Below, one piece after another: positions 33,644 through 46,221 of a DNA stretch of 64,000 bases (positions are counted from its first letter, which is position 1; every line of letters starts with the position of its first letter). Made by a program: the position numbers and the translations under genes. A model generated the notes under the pieces. The model had not been told where the DNA came from, made no database searches, and worked only from the letters and a program-made list of their open reading frames with translations. Origin of the DNA: Podocnemis expansa. Its lineage: Eukaryota > Chordata > Testudines > Podocnemididae. The stretch covers positions 18,669,882 to 18,733,881 of the forward strand of contig ML682013.1 of the NCBI GenBank assembly GCA_007922195.1. Direction: 5' to 3'.

Positions 33644-36600
33644 CACTCATTTGTCTCCATAATGGGCAGTGTCTAAAACTGGTTTTGGCAACATTTATTT
33701 TTTCTTTATTCTCTTGTTTAAATTCTTCATTGCTGTGGTGTGTCCATCACTGGGAGAAGCTGTCTCCAGACCATTCTAAACATACAGTGGCCATAAAGCA
33801 AATGCAGTACCCATGTGTGTCCAGATGTCAATAACTAGATGTAGGAATGGCAACAAGCATACACCTTTGGCCACAACAGGAGTTTAAAAGCAAGGATATA
33901 AAAATATGCACACACAGACTATGTTATGCTACTATTTACTACATGTTCTTTTCCAAACCTAAATTGCTATGCCAAATATTTAAGCCCAAGAGGTCTGAAA
34001 ACCTACAGCCTGATTTTCAAAATATTCAAAACACCAGACCACCAGTTAATGAACAGGTGGTTGTTCCTTTAAATGGATGGGTACAGTCAGTATTAATTCT
34101 TCTACCGCTCATTCAGGAAGAATTTGATATTTCACATACTCAATGATTAGCAAGTCCCAGAAGTATTTATTGGAAGGTCATCTCATGACTGTGACTAAAT
34201 AGCCAATACAACAGAAAGGGTTAACAAATAAAACATAGTATAGTCAAGAGAGATTTACAGATAATAAACTAATGACCTGCTTCTCTTGGGGAAGATCCAG
34301 CGAGGCAGTAATCAAATCACAATTGTTCACGGGCTGGATATTTTTGCACGGAAAGCACCACTGAGGCATATTTTGTTATTAATACAATTGGCTGTTATTA
34401 GCATAGTTTGTGTAAGTAAAAGAATTTCCTGATAATTTCATTTGTTTTTCTTTCTTGCACGATTAAATAAAAACATATGGAAACAATTAGAACCCAGCAG
34501 GAACTTGAATGAAAATGTGTTGGGGCATTTACAGGTTTACTTTAATGGGAGAAACCCAAGATCCAATAAAAACCCTACATATGTCTGCATACACACACAG
34601 AAAGTAAGACATGGTCATGTGTGCTTCCTAGCACTGCAAAAGTTTTTTAACATATATAAATTTGGAGAATATTCTGCCTTTACTGCAACTGAATGGGAGT
34701 TGTAAAGATGCTTATTGAGTAGAGAATATACCCCCACTAGCAAAAGAATTTTTATTTAACCCAGTTTTCAAGTTTCCTAATATTTTGTCAATCATTTATA
34801 GGTTTTAGCTTAGGGATAAATTTGAAGCTTGTATGTCTCTGGTGAAAACTGCAACAATAGAGAAATGTATATTGAAGGGGGAAAGAAACTGGGATATAGA
34901 GCAAACCTAACAGAAATCTAACATTTCATGTTGCACTTAATAATTACTTTTTACAGATGCCTTTGACAGAGAAAGCTTTTGTGTCTCAAAGTTTTATTGC
35001 TCACCCATCTTGCTGAAATGCTCTATACTTTTTCTTGTTCCATATTCTAAAATATACATGTGGTCTGTTTTCTGTCTTAAGACAGTAGTTTCAGTTTCAA
35101 ATTGCATTAGCCTCTCTGCCTATGCTTTATGTAAAATTTTAACAGCTGAAAATTATTTTAAGTGCAACCTGTAAAAATTGCTATTGTTAAAGTCCACAGG
35201 AAATAGCTAATTTGTCCATGTATAAACAGAAACCTCATGTTTTGTTGTATAGCTATGGCAACTTCTACAGATGACTTATCCAGTGCTTTTCTATGACTCA
35301 GACTTATGAATACTCACCCAATTATCTCTCCCAGCCTGCAGTAAAGTATATCCACTTCTCTAAAACTGTTTCAAAACTTTTTTCTTCAATTTTAATATCC
35401 ATGTGAAGCTGCATGGTAAAAATAAATAAAAAGGAATATTTCTTGATAAATGTGAGTACTTCCTAGAATTTCAGAATTTTATAATGGTGTAAGTTCTGGT
35501 CTATTACATGAAGACAACACCTATTGTATAGTAAAAGCAGTACAGTATATAACAAGACGACAAATGCACCCACATATTTTGTTTCCAAATGTATCAGCTC
35601 TTCAGTATACATAAAACCCTCCCAGATTTAGCCCCAGTGGTTGGCTGTTTGCCAGGGCTTGGATTCTGTTCTTTTGGGCAGTGAGCTGAGTATTCCCAGG
35701 TGTTGCAACAGTTTTATGCCTAACCCTTATTTACATGGGTTTTTCAGAGTTGCTTTGAAGCCTGAACAATCAAGCTTCAGCATGCTGCAAAGTTCTTTCC
35801 ACATAAAGCTTTTTTTTTCCCTACTTTGAGTTAAGCTGTCATTACATGAGAAAAATTTCAAGGATGAGTACTAATAAATATAAAGAGGAGACAATCAATT
35901 TATTGTAGAAAAATGTTGCTTCAGTATATCAGAAACTATTTAACAATAGTTAATGTAAAATTAATCATTTAAAATAGTTCAGTCCCTCTTCATAAGACTC
36001 TTTGACAAAGCTACTAATGCACCATTGCTTTCAACTCTATTACTCCTCTTTATAACAACCCTTATTACTATGACACTTAACAAGGTTGTCTGCCAAAGAT
36101 ACTCCTATAAAGCAGGACGATTGGAAACAATTACAAAACATCAAATGGTACATTAGAGGTCTTCAATGCAAATCATGTTCCATTTCCTGTAATATCAAGT
36201 GGACGAAGCAAAGGGGGTAACATCATAACCCTGCAGTTCATAAAGTACATTCAATCAGCTCTTTAACTTTGCAGCCAATTTTCAAAAAGCCAAAGCAACA
36301 ACATAAAAAATTGCAGCATAATGCATCCCAATATTACTTCCATTTTGCAGAGCAAGCATAGAGGGAAGAGCACCTAATAGTGCTAAGGGGGGAGAGATCA
36401 GTCATGTCATGCTGTGGTTTTTAGAAACATCACTCACATATGACTTTTGGCAGCTGTCTGTTGAGAGCAACTGTTCAGCATCTGGTAAAACACCACATGG
36501 TATGCTAGTAGATGTTGAGCATTCAGTGAAGCAAACAGCATGTTGCGGAACAAAAACAAAATTGAGGATGAAGTTCTTTGGACTGTTCTGCTTTTGGAAC

Positions 36601-36696
36601 CATTGATTTTTCTTCAAGTAAAAATTAAGCTCTTGCAGACATTTCCTTGATTTTAAATACAGTATTTTCCACTGTAGATTATTTTTCCCTTCAATT
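33644..36696. other. AT-rich non-coding stretch, no gene seen
   Basis: About 34,005-34,060 (CTGAAAACCTACAGCCTG then ATTTTCAAAATATTC) resembles a degraded repeat common in turtles (AGCCTGATTTTCAAA). The stretch 34,300-34,470 is repeat-free and rich in TAAT-type cores (GTTATTAATACAATTGG, GATAATTTCATTTG). Other sequence is unremarkable. Confidence 0.3.
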
Positions 36697-36722
36697 CTTT
36701 TCTTTCTTTCTTTCTTTTTTTT
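36697..36722. repeat. (TTTC)n simple repeat
   Basis: About five TTTC units running into a T-run. Confidence 0.9.
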
Positions 36723-36887
36723 AATTTGAGAACAGTGTTGGTACTTTGAAGGAAATATAACCTTTTATATTAACTAGAAGCTACCTATATAGTTTCATAA
36801 TCATATTACAATATTATTCTTTACAGTTCATAGGTGTGGTATTACTGTAAATATATTCCTGGAGAAAGGATGTTCTAGTAGTTTGAG

Positions 36888-37045
36888 GAACGGGCAAGGA
36901 GCTAGGAATGCCTGCGTTCTAAATTCATCTCAGACACTGATGTGCTCTTAGGCAAGCTAGTATAGCATTTTTGCTTCAAATTCATCATTAATAATATAAC
37001 CAGCACTGTTGTGAGGATTAATCAGGTGCTATGATCACAAGGTTT
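36888..37045 (+). mobile_element. MIR-type SINE
   Basis: GAGCTAGGAATGCCTGCGTTC, then TCTTAGGCAAGCTAGTATAG, TTGCTTCAAATTCATCA and AGCACTGTTGTGAGGATTAA follow the MIR order (tRNA-related part, GGGCAAGTTACTT core, TTGTGAGGATTAAATGAG end). It is sense on plus and diverged. Confidence 0.7.
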
Positions 37046-37149
37046 GCAACATTCAAAATCTAAATATGTATCAGGTTATATGTACAGTAGTTATAAATCT
37101 TGTCAAAATATCAGAAAGATACTTGTTGAGGACTTTAACAACTCAGTCA

Positions 37150-37240
37150 CAGGGGTGGGTGGGTGAAGTTTTGTGTCCTGCATTGTGCAGGAGGTCAGAC
37201 TATTGGTCCCTTCTAACCCTAGAGTCTATGAATCTATACT
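37150..37240 (+). mobile_element. CR1 LINE 3' tail fragment
   Basis: GTGCAGGAGGTCAGACTATT, GGTCCCTTCTAACCCTAGAG and TCTATGAATCTAT match the CR1 3' terminus, including the ATTCTATGA-type end repeat. Confidence 0.8.
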
Positions 37241-38555
37241 GAAAAAAACTGCATTGTGTTACAGACTCACATTTTCTGGAGTTGATGGGGTAGTGATTGA
37301 GAAGAAGTGCATACGGAGACTGATCCAAAGCCCATTCAAATTATTGGAAATCTTTCCATTCCTTTGAATGGGTTTTAGACAAAGCCCTTCTGTGAGCCTA
37401 TTTAAACTTCTAGCTGATGGCACAACAAACAGTGAGAGTGATAACATACAGCCCAAACATATCCTACTATCTTCAATATGGCTCCAATAGTGAGAATAAT
37501 TTAGAGAAAAATTTCAGAACATATTTTATTTCACCATCACCCTACCATATACATAATAAATAGAAACCTTCCTCTTCACACTAGCTCTAGAGCCAGGGAA
37601 GCTACTGCATCCTTGAAGCCATTAACCTCTTACAGTATCTGCGATCAAAGCCATTTTGAACAGCTTTGTATCCAGACCATTTTTAATAGCATGGGAAGCT
37701 ATGGGTTCATGTTTTATAGTACATAAGTGATTTCCACAAGACATTTGCAATGTAAAAATTCTAGAGTCTGCCTGCATCATTCCTCCCCCTCTCTGCAACA
37801 TGAATGCACATGCATAAACGCACCATCAACTTCCACTGACACTTCTTCATTACTGTGAAAAAGTTCTAATTCTCTGGAGAGATTTTCCAAAGTATTTTCC
37901 TCTTTTTAATGGATGTTCCTTGCTTATATCTTTGCAAATAACCTGTCAAAGTCTCTGTTCCATGAGAAGTTATAATTTCATAACCTAAGGTATAGGGTCA
38001 ATGTTAACAAGGTCCTCTTGTGAAGGTTTTTATAGCCTTTGGAGCTCCACCTCATTCTTTCTGATGGTTTCTACCCATCAGTATTTCGAAGATAGCACTG
38101 GAACATTTATTTGGCTTTGGAGGGTGGAAGGAGGGGAACAGATAATGTCCATAGTCCATATTGTTCAGTAGGAATCTTGGTTGCTTTAGAAAAGAAAATG
38201 CCTTCAACTCTAAGAACTGGTGCTTTTCTTATCAAAGCATAAGATATCTATAGAAGTCACAATATTTTTAAAAAGGAACAATGTTCAAATAAAATATGGA
38301 GCTATGTCACTATAACAAAAGATCATATAAACTTCATGAGGATTCTACAGGACAAATATACTATTTTCAGGCTGATTCAAACAAGAACAATCAACTGAAT
38401 CCCCTTAAAGTCATAATATTTGACCACCAAAAAGAAATTGATCTAGAACTCATTATTTTCCTTGCTGAATTCTATATACTCTGTACATGCATAATATTAA
38501 TACCAAGCTTTTTAAGTAAAACAGTGGATTGTATTTACTGTAAGGTTAGCAGCAC
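37241..38555. other. Non-coding stretch, nothing recognised
   Basis: No exon, RNA gene or repeat was identified. Opposite-strand short ORFs at 37,173-37,456 are chance. Confidence 0.35.
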
Positions 38556-38558
38556 TAT

Positions 38559-38940
38559 GGCTACGTTCACACACAGGAGGTTATTTCGATACAAGTTGTT
38601 TCAAAACAACTTGTATCAAAATAAGGTGTTATTTCGAAACAATTTAATTCGAATTAAGAAAATGTTAATTCAAATTAAGGAAAAAAGCTCAAAGTGAAAT
38701 AGCATGTTCGGACAACAGTTATTTCAAAATGAGTCACCCTTTTTTCGACATAACATGTTCCGACGGGATTGTTTCTAAACAATCGTTTCGAAACAACGTT
38801 TTTTTGTCACCAAATGGGGTTTAAGTTGTTTTGAAACAACGCCGTTGTTTCGAAACAACGGTACATCGTGTGAACATGGCATTTCTTATTTCGAAACAAC
38901 CTCTGTTGTTTTGAAATAAGACTGCTGTGTAAACACACCC
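38559..38940. mobile_element. Harbinger-like MITE A, 382 bp (TTTCGAAA-rich)
   Basis: It begins GGCTACGTTCACACA and ends TGTGTAAACACACCC, imperfect inverted repeats. It is flanked by TAT at 38,556-38,558 and 38,941-38,943, a 3-bp target duplication as in PIF/Harbinger elements. The interior is an array of ATTTCGAAACAAC-type units in alternating orientation, so much of it is self-complementary; one hairpin is at about 38,588-38,617 (arms GATACAAGTTGTTT). It encodes nothing. The 133-codon frame at 38,296-38,697 that runs into it is not a gene. Confidence 0.75.
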
Positions 38941-38979
38941 TATATGGTCCTGACATAAAGACACCTACATAAGTGGTGC

Positions 38980-39150
38980 CAGGGGGATAACTGTGTTAAT
39001 CTAGTTCAGCAAAACAAACAAGGAGTCCTGTGGCACTTAAAGACTAACAAATTTATTCATCACATGAGCTTTTTCTTTTACCTACAAAAGCTCGTACAAT
39101 CAATAAATGTGTTAGTTTTTAAAAGTGCCACAGGACTCCTTGTTTGTTCT
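38980..39150. mobile_element. Palindromic MITE (GTCTTTAAGTGCCAC family), both arms
   Basis: The left arm holds GGATAACTGTGTTAATCTAG, GGAGTCCTGTGGCACTTAAA and GACTAACAAATTTATT. The right arm holds the reverse: AATAAATGTGTTAGTTTTTA, AAAGTGCCACAGGACTCCTT and GTTTGTT. The right outer end is missing. The same family occurs at 6,241, 41,120, 41,751 and 46,222. Confidence 0.75.
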
Positions 39151-39639
39151 ATATAAGTAGGAAATCAGAAACAAACATACAAAAAAAGGTAAAAACTTTG
39201 TAAATTACACTGTGTTTTGAAACTAAAATTATAACAAAAGGATGATATTCCTCAGATATTAAAGGAGGTCATGGCATCAGTTACCATTTAATTTCAAGAC
39301 AAGCATAAATAAGCTTTAATACATTCATGTTTAATTGTGAAAGGAAGGCAATATGATTAAATTCATAGGATGTCTTAAATAAAACCATAATGTGATACTA
39401 TTATATATGAGGGTTCAGCATTTCTATTATGAACTCATTTCTACCCCTGCCTTACCCCCAGTACAAATCATTGGTTTTAAAATCCTATTTCTTCATAGTC
39501 CGGTATCATATATATTTTTTAATTGACTGTAGAAAAATCCTGTTACCTATTTTACTTATAGCATATTGGAGGGGGTGTGAGGAATACAAGTGAGTGGTTT
39601 AGCTTTTTAAAGAAATTTCCGTGTTGGTGTGATTCCATA

Positions 39640-39800
39640 AGGGCAGCATTGTCTGGTAGGCTGAGCCTAGGATTGGGAACTGGAAATTTGTGAGTTTTAA
39701 TCCTGGCTCTTACACTGAGGTTTTGTGTGAGTTTGCTCAAGTCACTAACCTCCCTGCCTCAGTTTTGGAGTCTGCAGTGGGGTGAAAATAGTTATTGTTG
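39640..39800 (+). mobile_element. MIR-type SINE
   Basis: GAGTTTTAATCCTGGCTCTT, GTTTGCTCAAGTCACTAACC, CTCCCTGCCTCAGTTTTGG and GGGGTGAAAATAGTTATTG are a good MIR series (ATCCCGGCTCT...CAAGTCACTTAACCTC...CCTCAGTTTCC). Sense strand is plus. Confidence 0.8.
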
Positions 39801-40512
39801 GAGGTGCCCAGATATCATGGATATCAACAGAGTGATATGAGAAACCACAGCTGTTGGCTACAGGCCCCTTAATGCACTGTGACTCTGTCAAAGAGAGTCA
39901 TAAAGTGTGCACCTTCGTTTAATGTCACCTCAGCCTACATTAATTCTCCACAGACTTTTTGCATGGCTCAGCTGCATTTGCTGGAGGGATCATGCTGCTT
40001 AGTGTGATCGTGCTCTGACCCCTGGGCCTGCCCACAGGAGAGTGCCCCATTTAGGCATCATCCCCCCTCTACATGGATCCCCCATTAATTCCTATTTGAT
40101 TTTATCTACTCAGCATCAGAAAGTGGAAGGACGTCTATTCTCCACTTTATCTATTAAAGACAAAGAAACAGTTTTCCACAACAGACATTTGTGTGCTCCA
40201 AAAGTTCTACTATTGTTTCTTAGGAAAACATTCTAGGCAGTCAAGCATCATGGTGATGCGTGCAGTATCAGAACCAAAACGTCTTTCTAATTTATGTCCT
40301 TACATTTACCCAAATACCTAGCAACACAATAGCATTTTCTGAGCCACTGAAGAGAGAAATGCACATTTTAGAAATCACTTTGAATATAAATTTTTAAAAT
40401 TCTTCATATGTGATGTATTTAAGCATCTGCCAAAAATGGCTTAGAAACAGATCTTGGCACAGAGCCTCCAAACAGATACAGACTGTGGACCCTTGAACTT
40501 CAGCAGAGCCTC
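39801..40512. other. Non-coding stretch, nothing recognised
   Basis: No feature was recognised between the MIR and MITE B. Confidence 0.35.
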
Positions 40513-40515
40513 TGT

Positions 40516-40962
40516 GGCTATGTCTACACTTAGAAGAATAGTTCAAATTAACTTAATTCAAACTAATTAAGTTGAAGTAATAATGATTAGTTCAAATTAA
40601 GTTAGTTCAAATTAACATGTCACACAAGGAATCCTAATTCGAACTAGCATGTCCATTCACAGGACTCGTTAGTTCGAATTGGGCGGGGGAAGCTATTGCA
40701 TAGGGAAAATCAAGTTGTGGCTAATTTGAACTAACAGTTAGTTTGAATTAACACAGCTATGTTGGGTTAATTCAAACTAATGAGTTTGAATTAACCGTCG
40801 CTTTGAAGTTAAATGGGGTTTTATAACTTCAAAGTTAGCTTTCATCAGTTCGAACTAAGGCATTCCTTAGTTCAAATTAATGAAAGCCAGTGTGGCCATG
40901 TGTTTGTTTAACTTGAATTGATCCTCATTAATTCAAATTCAATGGTAAGTGTAGACATACCC
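40516..40962. mobile_element. Harbinger-like MITE B, 447 bp (TTCGAACTAA-rich)
   Basis: The left end GGCTATGTCTACACTTA and right end TAAGTGTAGACATACCC are inverted repeats with one mismatch. TGT flanks both sides (40,513-40,515 and 40,963-40,965), consistent with a 3-bp target duplication. The interior is made of AGTTCAAATTAA and TTAGTTCGAACTAA-like units in both orientations. Its ends are related to MITE A, but the interior motif differs (GAACTAA against GAAACAA). Non-coding. Confidence 0.8.
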
Positions 40963-41119
40963 TGTGTGAGTGAGTGGTCTTTATTAGCAAAATTCAAGTT
41001 TCAGTGTCTTCCAGAACATGTGTATTTGTACTACTGGGGTTTTCTTTTGTTTTGTTGCAATTCTTCCATTTCAAAGAGTCTCTACTCACTATTTCTTGTG
41101 CCTTGCATCTTGTCAGTTT

Positions 41120-41250
41120 CCAAAGGGATAGCCGTGTTAGTCTAGTCCAGCCAAATAAATACATAAAATGAAGTGGGATTTTATCCCACGAAAGCTCATG
41201 CAAAAAATAAATCTGTTAGTCTTTAAGTGCCACACGACTCCTTGTTTTTT
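41120..41250. mobile_element. Palindromic MITE copy with intact left end
   Basis: CCAAAGGGATAGCCGTGTTA, then GTCTAGTCCAGCC, GAAGTGGGATTTTATCCCAC, GAAAGCTCATGC, CTGTTAGTCTTTAAGTGCCA and CGACTCCTTGTT. It carries the terminal CCAAAGGG.ATAGCCGTG sequence that is the reverse of the end of the copy at 46,339, which defines the family's terminal inverted repeat. Confidence 0.8.
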
Positions 41251-41750
41251 TTCAATATTTCTAGTCTGTCTGCCCTCTAAAGAATCTCTCACTATTGGCA
41301 AAGGGTATTTTCTTCTGCAGTTCCTATCAACTGAAACAAGTTTCCAGCATCACTTTATCAGTTCTCCTTCTCTTTCCCAAATTCATCTGAAAACTATTTT
41401 TTCTCTCTTGCCTCCTCTTACGTTCTCACCTTGTGCAAGTCTTTATTTCAATTAACTGTCTAACAACCTATTATAATTACTTCTTGAAGTTTTGGGGATA
41501 TAAACTCTGCAAAGTCAAATATTTTAGAAAAACCTAACACAATGGAAGAAAAGAAAAACCATTAAAACATATGGTAAATAAAGACTTTATCAAAAAACTG
41601 AAAGCAAGATGACCTAAAATGCTTTCATAGCCATGTTGCCCCAGAAAACATGCTTTGAAAATGGTCATTTCTCTACAGGAGACTGGAAACTTTGAGCCTA
41701 AAAATTCTCGGAGATTATTTTTCAGTATGTGTAGACAATAAAAATTTACA

Positions 41751-41961
41751 GAAGGTAGCCGTGTGTTAGTCTATTTGAGCAAAACAAAGTCCTGTGGCAC
41801 TTTTGAAGACTCACAAATGTATTTGACGCATAAGCTTTCAAGAAAAAAATCCCCCTTCTTCAGATGCAGCTAAGAAAGTGGGATTATGCCCATGAAATCT
41901 TCTGCATCAAATAAATTTGTTAGTCTTTAAAAGTGCCACAGGACCCCTTGTTTGTTTTAGT
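41751..41961. mobile_element. Palindromic MITE copy, both arms
   Basis: Left arm: GAAGGTAGCCGTGTGTTAGT, CAAAGTCCTGTGGCACTTTT, GAAGACTCACAAATG, GCATAAGCTTTC. Right arm: AAATTTGTTAGTCTTTAAAA, GTGCCACAGGACCCCTTG. The loop holds CTTCTTCAGATGCAGC. It belongs to the same family as 38,980-39,150. Confidence 0.8.
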
Positions 41962-43797
41962 AATAAAAATTTCTAAATCAATTCTGAATTTCATTGCCAG
42001 GTGGTCCAGTTCTACTCAGGCAACTAGTTGAAACACTTTGTATAAACATACTCATACCTTTTCTTCAAATCAGTCATACATACATGTTACCTGTAATACT
42101 GAACTCCAAGGTGTATTTATATTATGAAATTAACTTCATAGTCTATAAGCTCTAGATATCACTTGCCATTGCATAAATTTGACCATATCTGGGTTGTTTT
42201 CCAGAACTGACTTGCTAACATGTTTATTCAGATTAGTTCTCTAAAATATCAGGTTGTTTTCCATTTTTAAGATGATTATTAAAATTGCCTTCACCATTAA
42301 TTCCCACTCTTCATTTAGTTCTGCAGTGATACAACATTCTGCAATACTGAAAACTGTGTTCAGTGCTATTGCACATGTGTATATGTACTAAAACATTTCC
42401 TGTCAATGGCCTGAAAACGGGGAAATGGCTGCAAATTCCTAAGAGAAATTCCTTACATAGCTTTATGATTTTGCACTAGCAAACCCCCTCTTTACTACCC
42501 TCAGACAGTACAGCCAACCAGCTACCGGGTAAGCCATCAAATTCAGAGTCTTTTTTGTATCATTGTGTGGCTAAATGGCAGACTCCCTCAATTATGAGGA
42601 CACTGCAGAACGGATATTGACAAGTAGTTTTAAAACACTATATTCCTCAAAGCGACATGGAATGGGTAGACTCGCTGTGGAAAACGAGTTGAGTAAATTC
42701 TAACACTTGGGGCCTCAATTCAACTCATATTCTTAAAATTAAGCACATGTTCAAGTGCTTAAGTGCTTTACCAAATCAAGCCCTAAAGTCATCATTTGGA
42801 CACAAGTGAAAAATGCATACTACTTTATAGTATCATGTCACACTCCCAGTCATTTCCTGGCCCAAGCCAGCGACACTAATAATCCAACCAGCAGACCAAA
42901 TTCGGTGATGAATCCTGGTCACATGCCCCCTGAAGCATGTTGTATACACACTAAGAAGTATTGTGTAATTTGTCACTATTTTAGAAGGTTAAACCAAAAA
43001 AGAGTGTCAGAGTTGGCAAAAGGTAACTATAAAAGCATGGGACATCCTTTGTCCAGTTGAGCTCTTAGGTTATATTAAAGAGGTATCAATTTCAGTTGGC
43101 TCTTTTTTGATCAAGATACCATGACTGGCACAATCCGATACATCAGGTAATATGAATATGCTGGGTGGAAAAAAAAAACACTTGATTTTTTTTATTTTTT
43201 AGATTACAAAGTAAAAAGGGAAGAAAAGTCAAAAATAATATTTTACTGAGTAACATTCTGGCAGAAATTTATAAGACAAGCATTCTATACTCAATATTTT
43301 AACAGTAAAAAGGACATTTCATGTATCGATTCTCACTTTCTAGAAATCAGTGAGCACCTCCCCCCCAACTCCCATTTTGATGGACCTAGACTTGTCCTGA
43401 TTCTGTTTTCCAATCTCAAATACACATATTTAGAATAGTTGTAAAACTTTCCTGTATTTCTATTTCAAGATTACATATTTAACATATCAATACAAAAATA
43501 GCAGAATTTTGTTTAAATTTTCCAAAAGTACTTCATTATCTGCCTTCACAGAACCTCAATATTAATTTAAAGGTAATACGTGGCACCCGTTTGATCCTGG
43601 CTTCATATCACTATCATTACCTTAAGGTGAATGAATTAAAAGTAACTTTTGCCCAATTAGCCAGAAGAAGTACCACTCAGATTAACAAACTGATCTCTAT
43701 TGCCTAGAAACGAACACCACAAATCTAATTCCAAGCAATTTAGTTTACAGTTTATAGCTGCCATGTTTCAAAGGAACAAAGTAATATCTTGTAGAAG
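41962..43797. other. Non-coding stretch with one old repeat fragment
   Basis: Around 42,735-42,785, AAGCACATGTTCAAGTGCTT and AAGTGCTTTACCAAATCA match a degraded repeat phrase frequent in turtles (AAGCACATGCTTAAGTGCTTT). No gene was found; the 101-codon frame at 42,755-43,060 starts inside that repeat. Confidence 0.35.
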
Positions 43798-43812
43798 CCA
43801 GCAGAGGGTGCT
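43798..43812 (+). promoter_or_regulatory. CTCF-like motif
   Basis: CCAGCAGAGGGTGCT is one base from the strong CTCF core CCAGCAGAGGGCGCT and sits in otherwise AT-rich DNA. Identified by eye; no binding evidence. Confidence 0.35.
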
Positions 43813-46009
43813 TCCATTTTAGGGTTGGCATGGAAGTGAATCTCAAAAAGTAAAAGAACTTCATATATTTTTGTATGTTGAATAGTACCAATGTCCTTCA
43901 TGTAAATGCATCACATTTGTAGGTAAAATGTTGGTGATACAAAAAAAAATGTAATTATATATTTTTAAAACTGTATGCCTGTTTTAAAATTAAATCTTAT
44001 ATAAGCATCTATGCCAGAGGTTCATGATATGAAATTTCCACAGCAAATATATTTTTTCCTTATTTAAAGGAAGCAAGTTCCTCCACTTACTAATTTCAGG
44101 TACACTTCACCTTCACATTGTCAATCTTTTCACTGCTGAAGCAGTACAGCATGTCAATGGCATCTTTTAAACTGCTATTTGCCTTTGAACTTTTTTTTCC
44201 CTCCAGTTTTCCTCAGGAATTCTCTATAATGAATGTAACATTTTAGTGACTTCACATCACCATCAGGGATACTTAGACCAGATGGCTGAGTAAACTCAAC
44301 CGAAAAAAAATCACTATCTATTATGCTTCAAAATAGTCTTTTCATTAGTCCATGGTGGGCTATGTAGATAAGTACTACAACCTAAGATTTCCCAGTAAAC
44401 ACATTATTGTCCCAGAATTCTTTCACTGGGGAAACACAATATTTGTAGTTAAAAAAAAGAAAGGCTTCTTACTGAGTGACCTAGCTTAAAACTTATCTTG
44501 CAGTACTATAGCACCGTCAGTCCATTTCCCAGCTTTACGTGCAATACAAACTGATTGGAATCAGAGTTGTCAGAAAAGCACACCACTAATGTTAGAAAGG
44601 ATTAGAGTTCTGAGGCATCAAGCTAACTTTAAGGTTTTGCTTTCCTCATTATTTTTGGTTTGTGGCATGCTTACATTAAATACGTGGAAGATTACATATT
44701 ACTAAATATATTGCAAGCAAACAAATTCAGCAGTGAAGATATTCTTTCACCCAAGAACGCTTATCTTTAAAAAGGTAGCACATTTCCTTGGAAAAGAGCC
44801 ATTCCTGGCAACAGATCTCAGCCCTCAGTAGGAAATCCATGTCTTTGAGTTCTGAACTAGCCCATACTGCAAGTAAAACACCACCCTAACAGTCAGAAAT
44901 AGTTGTTCTTGGTGGGTAAGTGTTTTATAATGGCATGGGGATATAAGAGCAAAGCTTCAAGTTTAAATGCTTTGCTAGAAATGCTGTGATTAACTGCATG
45001 ACTTCACTCATTGTTAAGGTAACAGATGGAAGTGCCATAGTGAAATATTTCCTTTTTATTTACAAACAATAGAACATCTTTTTAACTGTTAAGAATTAAA
45101 ACATTACACCAACATTGGTTCCACAAGCTTAAAGTCTTTCAGGGTACCATATACATCTTTCATAGAAAGCCAACATCTTTAACATTTTACACTGCCTGAA
45201 TTTATCATCCATAACTTTCTTGTGATTCCTGTTCAGATGTATTTGCTTCTTTAGAAAGAATTATGTACCTAAAATATAATGAACTAAAGAATTAACTAAA
45301 GAACAAAAGGTGCCTTCTGGTATTTGTGAGACATTGTTTCCTGACATCAGCATCCCATTCTGTATTTTAAAGGCAATCTGTATTACTGATTTTGTTGTCA
45401 GAAATTCTGTGTCAGTTTGTATAGTGTCACAAACACCTGATAAGGCAATTGTCATTTTAATATTTTAAGAACTCTGTGAGCATATGTATGCATGCCCGTG
45501 TATTCTGGATTTTGAGGGGTTTGTAGAAAAGGTACACTTTGCTCAGTTGTGAGACTTGTAGGAGAAAATTACTTTTACTTGCTTTGAATGGCAACAGCAC
45601 TGAGCCATGAACAAAAATAACAGTGAGAGACAGATGCTACACAAACAAAATGAGACTGGGATTTTATGAAATATTAATTCTATTAATTCACAGTAAAATC
45701 TTTGCTTGTTGTAGTGGATTAAAAGTGATGTTCTCTTTATTCTAAATCATTTCTCTACAGACAGTTAGAGTGCAACTTGTCTATGCAAGTGAAGATCTTT
45801 TAGTTTTCTAGAAATGCCTCAAGCACAAAGAGCAGTAAAATAAAATAAAAAGACATTCTAGACTTACATCTTACCATTAACAAAATATATTAAAATAATG
45901 ATTTATAATATGGTTACAGGTATACTTTAGAGAAAACATTTGCTTCTAACAAGTAACAAAGACATTCAACAAAGGACTTCAAGATATTTCAAAAATATTA
46001 ATCTATTAA
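43813..46009. other. AT-rich non-coding stretch, nothing recognised
   Basis: No repeats with recognisable ends and no exon-like segments. This is among the longest single-copy-looking parts of the window. Confidence 0.35.
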
Positions 46010-46221
46010 GCCTCACAACTCTACTGGGAGATAACATATGTAAACTCCTATTACATCCATTTTGTGAACAGACAAATGGCGGCAGAGAGAAGGATGAAAC
46101 CCACACCATGTGTAAAAACCCAAGAGTCACAATATAAATCCAGCAAAATAAGGAGTGTCTTACATTCCCCTGCATTTATTTTCCCTCTATTCTGTAAGTT
46201 CCCCATCTTCAAAGTGGCTGG

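Noticed and set aside
38296..38697. 133-codon plus-strand open frame
   Set aside because: It runs into MITE A and its end is translated transposon sequence.
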